A stretch of DNA of 64,000 nt from Pseudoscleropodium purum. Taxonomy: Eukaryota; Streptophyta; Bryopsida; Hypnales; Brachytheciaceae. Each line of letters opens with the position of its first letter. Positions within the stretch are counted from its first letter, which is position 1. Shown piece after piece: positions 1 to 9,556 of this stretch. The stretch lies in assembly GCA_963969395.1 (NCBI GenBank), contig OZ017798.1, forward strand, positions 17,910,173 to 17,974,172, written 5' to 3'. The notes beneath the pieces were generated by a model. The model ran no database searches, was not told where the DNA came from, and saw only the letters and a program-made list of their open reading frames with translations. The position numbers and the translations under genes are program-made.

Positions 1-22
1 TCCAAATTCGGAGACGCTCGGG

Positions 23-1533
23 ATGCTCCAACCGGAAAATTCATCGGTCGCAATGGTCGTGGACTTGCACGTTCAGCCACCGTCAGAGGAGATTCGCAGG
101 ATTCCACAGGCTCCAGTGGTCAGTCCTGCGACAGAGCCTCAAGTGGGAGTCACTGCAATTGGCCACCCAGCTACTACAGCTGACATTAGTATCGGCTGCC
201 AGCCGACACCCATAGTGGTTTCCCCGCCTGAACCACGACGGGGAAGAAGCAAGTCGGCCACGCTCGAAAAGGAGTCGGAGTCGGCGGACTCGCGGAGGTC
301 AACTCGGGTTCAGCAAAAGCGGAAACGACCGAGTGACGAGGAAGACGGTGGCGCGGCGGCGCGGGAACACAACTTCCAAAATGAAGCGATGTCTCCCGCT
401 CGATCTCAAAGGCGGGCTCAGACTGGAGGTTCGTAGGCGATAGACATGCTCCACGATGTTTGTGGAGTATCTAAAATAGCTCATGTATACGTAGCACTGC
501 CTGGCTCAGACTTGTGCGTAGACTTGTCAGTAGGAGCCTTCATCTCGGTAGACTAGAGTACTTATGGACTGTGTCGGCTGCCAGCCGATACGGTGCACGA
601 ATGTTTTGTCATGTACCTAAGTTCATTGCTTCTCATGCTCTATGTATTTCGTTTTGCAATGCAGATGATGACTCCAAAACTTCTGAGAAATTCCCCGCCA
701 CCGCATCTGAAGGTTGGTAGGAGTGTGACAAACCAGCTCTAGAAGAAAGGGCAGGGAACACGTCTAGTGCTGGCCCGTCTCAGGTAGCGACTCCAAAGTT
801 GTTTCTTTTCCTTGAGGTTCAGGGAACTCTGCTCTTCTATGAGCCCCTCATTTTTAAAGGGAAAAGTATGCATCAGAGGTCGTAAGTAAGACCTCGACCA
901 GGTCTTCACAAATTCATCAGGTTCTGTAAGGGTCAGGACATTCATATCGTTTATTGGTCGCATTTACCCAAGAAGACTCTTGAGCAGCGTCTTCATAACC
1001 TGAAATGGATGGTGCTGGATATTGGAGACGATTACCTGGCTTTTGGACAGGAGTACTGTGACGAGAGTGCTTATCAAGACCCTCAGAATCCCACACGACT
1101 AATTTTTCTGAAGCGTCTCGCAAGGATTCTCGCTTCATCCTCCTTGTACGATAATGGGGCCACGATCAACAACTCATTGATCGTGGATCACGAGCCCTAT
1201 CGGAACGTTTTGAATCAGCCATATAGTGCGATTCATCCACCCCCGGTTACTATGTATTCGGAGGGTTCGCTGAAGGGTGGAAAACTGCCTTATCTCCAGG
1301 CGAAGCTCATCCCGTTCATTGAACAGTTTTTGTCTTCGGGACTCACGGTCCCAGAGTTCTGTCTAAAGAATTCTTCAGTTGGGAGTGCACACTGTATGCC
1401 GGGCTCTCCTCTTCATAATCAGTTCGTGAATGTGACACCGCCATATCAAAAGGGATTCGAGGTGCCATATTCATTGGAGGAGCTGCAGGCCATGGGAGTT
1501 CTTAGCCCACGGGTCCTAATGGAGGAGGCGTAG
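23..1533 (+). pseudogene. NIF/FCP1-type HAD phosphatase-like unit A, decayed
   Basis: A proposed model has exons 23-428, 665-712 and 788-1533. Both introns start with GT and end with AG, and phase closes at both joins. The 5' exon encodes a basic, low-complexity N-terminus with a KRKRP cluster. The last exon reads as a whole NIF/FCP1 domain: KLFLFLEVQGTLL (about 800-838), RPGLHKFIRF (892-927), FGQEYC, DPQNPTR, SLIVDHEPYRNVL, then PYLQAKLIPFIEQFL. In active members the first motif is DxDGT; here both Asp are replaced (E and Q), and the later DD is DH. An in-frame TAA at 883-885 sits just before the RPGL motif. I see no plausible intron that removes it, so a full protein is not expected. The gene may start upstream of the window. 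The family assignment is firm for the domain, but the exon model and pseudogene status are inference. A protein using ATG 1009 would hold only the C-terminal half of the domain. Confidence 0.6.
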
Positions 1534-3227
1534 TGTATCGGCTGCCAGCCGACACATATTTCTGTAGATTGTATATATTCTCTGTAGATAAAGGAGGACG
1601 TCTAGAGACTACATCTTTTGTGTACATTATTTTCTTTTGTATTGATTAATCAATTTTCTTGTAATGAAGGCATTTCAGTCTGATTTTTCCTAAAGCTTGC
1701 ACATAGGACACTCACTCTCAAAGCATTCAAATGTTTCCTTTGAGAGTTCCAGCATTAAGTCTTGGTCATTCTAATCAAGTGATCGCAATAATGTAGGTGC
1801 AAGCATTCACTCATCTGTGCACAATCTATCTGGCACCTTTTGCTTGTTTCTCAATATGAATTATTGGTTGCTGTCTTGTGTCAGGCCGCAGTATCGACTG
1901 CCAGCCGATATCAACTGGCTTGTCTTCTTTCAATGGATGTTGATGTTGTATAATCTTGTAGCTACTAACTCATGTTCTGTTCAGGAGTCCAACGTGGGCC
2001 ATCCATAGTCGTTCAAGAAATGTGTGGTTCTATGCGTCACGGGACTACTTTGTTATCTCGACCCGAATATCGAGGTGGACAAGTCGGACCCGCACAGAAA
2101 TGTCATTAAAAGGCCAGGGCTAGTTGCAATGTTCATGACACTGTTTGAAAAGTTCCACGTAGGAATTTGGTCCAGGATGCCAATAGTTGATCTTAGGCCT
2201 CTGCTTGCGCACTTGCTTCCAAAACATGTCAGAGACAACCTAGCGTTCGTTTATGGCAGAGAGTACTGTGTAGATAGCCAGAATTTCCTATGGTGCTACA
2301 AAATGCTCTCAATACTTCACACTAAGAGACCATCCAGGATGACATGCTTCACGGACCAAGTGCTCATGGTCGATGTGTGCCCGCTTTCGCTCAGAAGGAT
2401 GCCGGATCCGGCGTGCTATATTCCGCTACCATTTACGGGGGATCTCAATTTCCGGAATATTAGTAGAGTTATTCCGAACATTTCAACAGATATTATTCCA
2501 TTCATTTATCCCATGCACAAGCATGAGTCAGTCTCGGAATACATGAAAGGCGCAATCAGACCAAAACAATTACACTATGAGGTTGCACAGTCAATCAAGT
2601 ATGGGAAGCCAAACTGGAATGGGATATTCTGGTGATTTGCCCTACATGGTGTCGGCCGCCAGCCGATACCCTTGCAGAGTGGAATCGGGAGGGGCTTGAA
2701 TACCTTCCAATCTCGTCCCCTTTACCTTATTCACAAATTTGAACGGCTTTATTGTCAACGCCAGTATTATCGAATCGACTGCCTCTTTACTTCAAGACCT
2801 GTTCTCTGAAGTTTTCTGGGGGGGATATCGGCTGCCAGCTGATACGAGCAATTCAGTTCATTGGATCGGATGGACTCAGGGTTCAGGGTTTAAGGAGGAG
2901 CATTCGTTGCTCATCATCTTACAGATGGCTGCCATAGTCGATTTTCATAGTTTACGTAGTGCAAACACTTTCATAGATCTAGGTGCTTTAGAGAATGATG
3001 TTAGGAATCGGTTGGCAATATCAAGCGCCAGCCGATACTTTGTTCCAAATTTGGACACAGCATAGGAGCTTATGAAATTATTCATTTAACTACTAATTGT
3101 AGGCTCTGAATTCAATAACTTGCCGTGTATTGTGGTACTTTGGTTTGTTTAGTGGTTGCGTCCATTTTTGTTCATTGCTTATGACACACAAATCTATGCA
3201 TTCGACTATATCGGCTGACGGCCGATT
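190..3227 (+). repeat. Eight interspersed copies of a 19-bp palindrome
   Basis: Consensus TATCGGCTGCCAGCCGATA, with two 9-bp arms around a central C. Copies are at 190-208, 572-590, 1536-1554, 1892-1910, 2650-2668, 2826-2844, 3019-3037 and 3209-3227. Copies 1-6 differ from consensus at 1-2 positions; copies 7 and 8 are more worn. All keep the same strand (GCC or GAC at the centre, never GGC), so they behave as direct repeats of a palindrome. Copy 1 lies in the first exon of unit A, copies 2 and 4 in presumed introns. Copy 3 begins 2 nt after the stop of unit A and copy 5 begins 14 nt after the stop of unit B. Copies 6-8 lie downstream in non-coding DNA. I saw no further copy elsewhere in the window. 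Confidence 0.85.
2009..2635 (+). CDS. NIF/FCP1-like pseudophosphatase unit B
   Basis: This is an open frame of about 209 codons after an acceptor-like TAG at 2006-2008, with no ATG at its 5' end, so it is probably a 3' exon. It reads as one NIF/FCP1 domain: KKCVVLCVTGLLCYL at the start, KRPGLVAMFMTLFEKF, then HVGIWSR, FVYGREYC, QVLMVDVCPLSL, PFTGD and IIPFIYPM. The HAD nucleophile motif DxDG is replaced by CVTG and the distal DD by DV, so catalysis by the usual Asp-phosphate route is not expected. It is a diverged tandem relative of the unit just upstream (788-1533), and both end close to a copy of the 19-bp palindrome. No frameshift or stop interrupts this domain. It could be the second half of a two-domain gene, a separate gene, or a pseudogene. 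I cannot place its first exon. Confidence 0.5.
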   Translation, partial: SFKKCVVLCVTGLLCYLDPNIEVDKSDPHRNVIKRPGLVAMFMTLFEKFHVGIWSRMPIVDLRPLLAHLLPKHVRDNLAFVYGREYCVDSQNFLWCYKMLSILHTKRPSRMTCFTDQVLMVDVCPLSLRRMPDPACYIPLPFTGDLNFRNISRVIPNISTDIIPFIYPMHKHESVSEYMKGAIRPKQLHYEVAQSIKYGKPNWNGIFW

Positions 3228-3284
3228 TATTTCTGGACTATGGATTTGTCCATAATTAGTTAAATATCAGTTTCTTGTCCAACA

Positions 3285-3370
3285 TTCCACCGGTTGCTTC
3301 AAATAGTCATGTCTTGACCAAGACTTCTTGACCGACCGGTGCACTTCTTGACCGTAGTCTAAACCGGCCC
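3285..3370. repeat. Short TCTTGACC/ACCGGT repeat cluster
   Basis: Within 85 bp, CTTGACC occurs three times (twice as CTTCTTGACCG) and ACCGG or CCGGT palindromic pieces recur. It lies just downstream of the last 19-bp palindrome and marks the edge between the GC-richer phosphatase-like locus and the AT-rich intergenic DNA. No function is assigned. Confidence 0.4.
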
Positions 3371-4057
3371 TTAGAACAACGTTGTTATACACAATCAACA
3401 AGAAGTCATCCAATCATTTGTAGGAGGTTCAAAGTCAATTCAAGGAAGTGCAATTGATGGAATTCCTTCTAGAATGAATAGTCCACTATCTAAAGGCATT
3501 ATGGAAATGATGCAAAGCAAGGCTCCTCTTGTGACAAGCACTTTTTTGCAAATAAAGAGTCGTATCAAGTTCATCTCTCCTTTAAAACAATGGGTTTTAG
3601 GTCAAAATGCTATTTAAACATGTCTTTCCTACTCACTAGCATTATCATGTTTGAATTGGAGTTGGTTCTATAAGAGACTTGCTTCAAGGTATTGGATCTA
3701 ATGTGTTTAGTATAAATGAACAACCAAGTAATTCAATCTCTAGTCATAGTAGTCCAACAGAGTTAGATAAGCAAGCTCTTATTATTGGTAAGGTCAAAAA
3801 ATGAGATGACCAGTTTGCCAAGGTGGACAAAGTTGTACCATCTATAGGTTGGGACATAGACCACTCGACCTAGATAACATGTTGATTTGCTTTCAAATGA
3901 GACAAAATCAATAGTGATACTTGTATGAAGTGAATTATACTATAGACTTTTTTATTTGCGAAATGAGGCCTAGGTTGAGGATAAACATTATGGTTTATTG
4001 TCTACCTATTTATTAATTAAAATTCTCAATAAAACTTGGTAAGCATGTTGTGTTTAA

Positions 4058-4999
4058 CCCCTCAAGGTTTATGACTATGTTTTCACCAAAAATGCTCTAA
4101 AACTGCCATTTTAAGTGCAAGTATTCAATTTTTGAAAAAAAAACATTTTTAAACACAATTAATTGTAGAATCATGTAGTAGACTATTTTGAAAAGATGTG
4201 GTAAAAATTTCAGAAATTTTCACCGTGTCAATTACAAGATATTAGTGTTTGAATTCACAAAAATCCTTTTTTTTCCTTGCAAAAATCCAGGCAGCTGCAC
4301 TTCACAAGGTCACATTTGCATGAAAAAATGTTCCAAATGGTGGTTATTCTTTGAATTCATTCTTCAAAATAAGATGGCTTCATGCTTGAAAATTTTTAGA
4401 TCATTTGGAATTGTGCAACATGTAGGAAAAAAATAGTAAATAGAATGAAGTAGAAAATGATTAAAAGTACTAAGTTGTTAATAATTTCTTTATGGAATTG
4501 AAAAATGACAATCCCAATGGTTGTAATGTTGAAATAAACAATTTACTCCTAAATTTTTTTATTTTTTTCAAAAATATTTAAGATTGAGTAAAATAAAAGG
4601 CTTCAAAGTTTATTTCAGAGTAGAGATTCCATAACTATCTACAAACTACCCCAAACTAAAATTCCTCATAACTTTTGATTCATCCATCCAAATGGAATGA
4701 TTAAAAGATTTCTATGTAGATATAAATCTAAAGAATCAATTTCAAATTTTAATTTTTGAAAAAATGATTTTTGAATAATATTTTTTTGCTGCCCGGGCTA
4801 CCCGCCAAGCACTAAAAATCACATTTCATACAATAACTTTTTAGTCATGTAGTCAAAATTTATAAAAATTATTGGGTCTTAAAGTCACTCCTTGAGAACA
4901 TGTCATGTTAAAATTAAAAAAAAAAAAAAAAAAATTCATCCATAGTAAGCTGCCTAAAATCACTATGTTGCCAAATAATGGGGTTCAGGGCTTTAGGGG
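4058..4999 (+). mobile_element. TTAA-type (piggyBac-like) MITE, copy 1
   Basis: This 942-bp element starts CCCCTCAAGG after a TTAA and ends CTTTAGGGG followed by TTAT (a degraded TTAA). It shares most of its interior with the elements at 35608-38085, 36842-37791 and 51706-52631, including the recognisable core around GGCAGCTGCACTTCACAAGG. It has no transposase-sized frame. An 82-codon frame at 4188-4436 is open here and in the 35.7-kb copy but broken in the others. TTAA targets with CCC/GGG termini are the hallmark of piggyBac-type elements. Confidence 0.75.
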
Positions 5000-5354
5000 T
5001 TATAAATGTCGTCATTTGTATTTATTTATTTTATGTCAAATTCTCATGCCTTCTAATGGACAAAAAAAATTCTATCTACTCCATGCAATAGTGTCTTATC
5101 CTCAGAACTTGTTCAACTTGTTTATAATTTATTCAAATACTCTTTGTAAACTTGACATTCACATGGTAGTGAAGATAGTCATTGACTTGGAATATAATAA
5201 AATTCCTAACAATAAAGACATTTGCAATCAATCCAAGACCATTTTTCAAAATGAGATGGGCACCTCAAATTGCAAGAATATTTTGTATAGGATTATTGTC
5301 ATATAATTCAGAAATCATGGTTACTTCATTCTTATCTACTACTATCTAGAGATT

Positions 5355-5873
5355 TTGATATTTCTATACAATGTGATATTCTTAAGTTTAGGTCTTCCGT
5401 ATACCAATACTTGGATTAACTTGGCTCAAAAGTGGGATTCTCATTCTTTCACTAAAGGCAAATGGATACCACTTCTTCAAAGAAAATTTATGAAGATGGC
5501 AAACTCATTTGATTTGTTAGGAAAAATAGGGATTGTTGGAAGCAGATCATTCTCATATATTGGTTCACCGCTCAATGGACAAGCTCAAAGTGAAAACACA
5601 AATAATGATGGATTGAAAACTATACCAAGAGCAAAGAAGGACTTTCTTCAAAAAAGGAATTTGAATTCTATTAAAATAAGAAAAATGTATTTAAACAAAC
5701 CAATTTTGCAGGATAGTAGTAGTACTAAAAAAAATAGAAGTAGAGTAGTTGATGACTTTGAACTTATGGATAAAAAACTTGGTGGATGTATAAAGATTGC
5801 AAAGGAATTTGGAGACTATAGTAAAGAACTTCAAATTTCTTCTCTCAATCCTACAAAATCTTACATAGACTGA
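5355..5873 (+). other. Orphan open frame, 172 codons
   Basis: An open frame in AT-rich DNA with mixed composition, including a Lys/Ser/Asn-rich stretch around codons 80-140. I recognise no domain. The same strand holds further open stretches downstream (about 5990-6145 and 6437-6657, the latter Asp/Asn-rich and ending in a TAA), so this 1.3-kb region may be the remains of a multi-exon gene or a degraded transposon protein. No promoter or splice pattern convinces me. Confidence 0.25.
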
Positions 5874-5880
5874 TAGCATC

Positions 5881-8581
5881 AAAAATATGGGTGTGCTACA
5901 AAGAAAAGAATCGTAAAATTTTTATCCGTGTAGGCAATAATAATTTCTTAGTTCAAATGATTTAGTATACAACATTAAGAATCGTGAGAGTTTTCCTTTG
6001 AGAGACACCAACAATGTGTCTAGAGTTGGGACTTTGAAGATTGAGTTCAAGGCGAACAATAAGAACATGTCCTACCTAGATATGTCAATAGATCAACTGA
6101 TCAAGCAAAAGAAGTGGCTAATTATTCTTTTTTAGGTATTTTGTTGCAAGGATTCTTAAATTTTTATAATAAGGATCCTTCTTATTCATGGTTCATGTTA
6201 ATATATTGTTTGCTTGCCAATTGTACCCAAACATTGTACTATTTGTCTTCTTTGTTGCATATGATAAACAATTCTAAGCCGGAAAGTAATCCGGTTACTA
6301 AATTTAGAATTGATTATAATTTATTTATATACTATAAATACCAACTAATGTTCTAAATCTTTTCTACAAATCTAAATGATTCTCTCCTTATCTCTATTGG
6401 ATCATCCATAATCATATGAATCCATCAATAACGAAGAATTAATCAAATTGATGAAACAGATGTCGTAGACCACAAGTCAGTGAGCAATGAAATTGATAGT
6501 CAAATCTATAAAGACAATGGTGACAATTTTGATGGTTGCAACATAGATGACAATGACAATTATCAGTTGGACAAACTAGAGAAGAGTCACAACACCAAGA
6601 AGAAATCAACTTGGTATCAATCATTTTTTCAAGATCTCAACTTCCTTTCTTTTGAGTAAATCCAAGAGTATGACTAAGAGTGGCATTGCCATGTTTGACT
6701 AGGAGGTGAAAGGGCCCATTATTGTTATCAAGGTCTAAAGTCCCTAGTAGCACACACAAAGGTTGTAAGTTTAAGGTAATCTTTATAATAGATTCAGCAT
6801 AGAGCATTGGAAATAAACAACATAAACATCATTTCTTCAAAAGCATCTCAATATTTGATCTTCTAAAATTGGTTATTGTCTTGATTCCTAAAAGTAGATG
6901 CATGAAGTTCCATCTAGCATTTGTGAAGCTTTCGAAAGAAGAGATTTCATGCAAATTTACAATGTCAAATATTTGGAAAATAAAAAAGGCTAAAAAAAAA
7001 AAAAAAAATCAATTAGTCTTGGCAACCACTGCAAACAATGAGGATTTATTCATCATAATATAGGTACAACTCCTTATTTATGAATGTGAATTATCTAATC
7101 TTAGCTTTCTAATTTTTACTACTTTATTACTATTATAGAACAAAAATCAAGATGTACAATAATTTTTTAACCAAGAACAAAAATTAGGATTTAAAAGAAT
7201 TATATAAAAAAAATTGCATAAATTTTGTATAGTCAATTGTGTTGTAGCTATTGAATATGAGTTTCCCTATCAAACTACTATCAACAACTAACACTAATTT
7301 CCAAGATTGGCTCACTAGCAATGGTCAGTGGCATTTAGTTCGTAAAGACTAATAGTTAGTTGTGTTAATCGCATCATATGTAGGTTGAAAGCAAGAATGT
7401 TTGCCGCTAGTATGCAAGTGCCGATTTTTCTTGAAAGGTATGTGATAATGTTGTAATCTCCCTAACAAAAAGGAATTTTATCAAATGCAACTTGAAGCCA
7501 TTGCAAGAAGTAGTGTTGAATTTGTTGTGGCTAAACGCCATAACTGGCACTACAATACCCACGTCGCTAATGTTTTTCATCACCTTTTCGATGAATTAAT
7601 TATGGCTTTATGTATTTTGATGAATTTAGCAAAGGGCCCAAGAATATACGTTTAGGTTGGATTTTCCAAAACACACTAGAGCCTCCCCACCTAAGAAAGC
7701 TACAATATCTTTTGTATAACTATAAAAAGAACCACTAATAAAGCTCACATCAAAGAAACAACTCTATCACCTAGTTCAAATTCCTTCACAAGTGATTATT
7801 AATTTAGTACCGGTCATTAGAAGAAATCTAAGGCTCGGAGAGCTTATTTCGGGCATGTTCCTCCACAACCGTTTCTTACAACGATTTAATCTCCAATTGA
7901 AAAAAAAATTGAAAAAAAAATTTGGTCAATGACGTAGCATGGTCTCAGCCACGTCAGACCGCTGTGTTGTCACTACGCAGTCGCATTCTCAAAGAGTTCC
8001 CACACTTGATAACTCATAGGCTTTTTGAGTAGGTAAACTTCTTCTAATGAGTTATTAATTCTTCAGTATAATTAGATTGTTTTAGATCTCTTCATGATGT
8101 TCTTGAATTAACATAATTTGTAATAACCCTATTATTTTCTCTTTGTTTCTCAATTAGTGCAAGTACTATGTAAAAGTGATTTAGCTTAAAAAAAACATGA
8201 CATAGTGCTATTAAGTCATTTCTCATATCTCTTTGTTGAATTGTGGATATGGATGGCAATTGCATCCAAAATGTATACTAACAACTGTCCATAAGCATCA
8301 TGGAGATTAAATTCATTTTAGCTTTTCATGAGAAGTCTCATTATATTCTTGTCATGTATAGTTTTAGGATGGCAAATGCAATCTTGATGGAGTCCCAATT
8401 CGTGGGCCGGAGTGGGTTTAGATAATGCTCTAGAGTATGAAGTTGAGCATCTAAAATTGATAGAGAAACATCATGAGCTACGCCTCCAATTCCAACAGCA
8501 ACAAATTGAGGCAGCAATGGTACTTGAAAAGTACTTGAAGGCAGAAGTGGAATGGTTGATGACAACCACTACAACTGGAAA
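5881..8581. other. AT-rich intergenic DNA with coding-like remnants
   Basis: Mostly low-complexity AT-rich sequence. Two short stretches look coding by composition. One at 6437-6657 (+) is rich in Asp, Asn and Lys. The other at 8412-8580 (+) has a strongly helical, Glu/Gln/Leu-rich reading and runs into the MITE at 8582. Neither has a start, splice signals or family match I can support. Confidence 0.3.
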
Positions 8582-8775
8582 GGGTGTTTTAAGTGAGTTT
8601 TTAAATATAATCCTAGACATAAGATTTTAAATAATGACCTTTAAGGGGATTTTCAACAAAAATTTATTAGAAATATATATGATTGTAGTAAAATTTTGCT
8701 AAAAATCTCCTTAAAGGTCATTACTTAAAATATTATATCTAAGATTATACTTAAAAACTCACTTAAAACACCTCT
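8582..8775. mobile_element. Foldback MITE, GGTGTTTTAAGTGAG family, copy 1
   Basis: A roughly 190-bp element that is almost one inverted repeat. The left arm starts GGTGTTTTAAGTGAGTTTTT and the right arm ends CTCACTTAAAACACC, and complementarity continues through about 85 bp per arm (for example ATGACCTTTAAGGGGATTTT against AAATCTCCTTAAAGGTCAT). It has no coding capacity. The target duplication is unclear. A second copy is at 13949-14142 and a right half at 17463-17520. Confidence 0.8.
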
Positions 8776-9408
8776 TTTTCTTATAGTTAACGTACCATGA
8801 CAAGTGGTTGTGCTTAGAAATAGCTTAGCATTCTATCCATCCCCCTCGCCCCCATTAGAAAAAAATGTATCCTAGTGACCATTAGCAATACAATTGCTTT
8901 ATTCTTGTATGAAATCTTTTGGTATTGCTACATCCATTTGGACCAAGTTTGACAAAATTTGGATCACATCTTTGGTGCTTGCTTTTAGGGTTGACAACTA
9001 TATTATTTGGAACAAGAAAGGTCCCTTGTTTCTTTCTTTAGTTTTTCTTTCAGTTCAGTTCTTTTTTTTGCTTTTATCTCTTTATTGTCCAACCTTTGTA
9101 GCTTGGGTGCTCTACATTTTTTTTAATATAATGGTTCTTTCCATTTGTTCAAAAAATATCATGTAATACCTTTTTGTTCTATTTTTTATTCCTAAATTGA
9201 ATTCTGAAAGATAAATATCTTGTTCTTTGGAAGAGGCTCAATCAGAAAGGGAAAGGTATCATTTGGAGGATTCTAATTTTGGAGGTCCTAGTTGTTTATT
9301 GGGAATATTGAAGTCAAATTCAAAGTCTTATCAAAGTCAAATTGAAATTTAAAGAAGCATTCATTGAGATAAACATCATCTTCTTTAGATGGTTCTTTAA
9401 ATTCTTTT

Positions 9409-9556
9409 AACAAGCAAATGAAGTAACATAGGGACTAGTTTTCGAAAGTCCTTCAAATTTTTTTAACAAGCAAATGAAGTAACATAGGGACTAGTTTTCA
9501 AAAGTCCTTCAAATTTTTTTAACAAGCAAATGAAGTAATGAAGGGACTGGTTTTAG
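9409..9556. repeat. 56-bp tandem repeat, about 2.6 copies
   Basis: Units start with AACAAGCAAATGAAGTAA at 9409, 9465 and 9521, exactly 56 bp apart, and are nearly identical (GGGACTAGTTTT follows in each). It is a young minisatellite in non-coding DNA. Confidence 0.9.

Noticed and set aside
2739..3065. 108-codon frame after unit B
   Set aside because: It spans two palindrome copies read in different frames and shows no domain; it looks like a chance frame in less AT-rich DNA.
4188..4436. 82-codon frame as an independent small gene
   Set aside because: It lies wholly inside a TTAA-type element, begins with TTG, and is broken in two sibling copies.
7900..7925. Poly-A runs here and at 4917, 32633 and 48510 as retroposon tails
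   Set aside because: No target duplications or coding remnants are attached; AT-rich DNA gives such runs by slippage.
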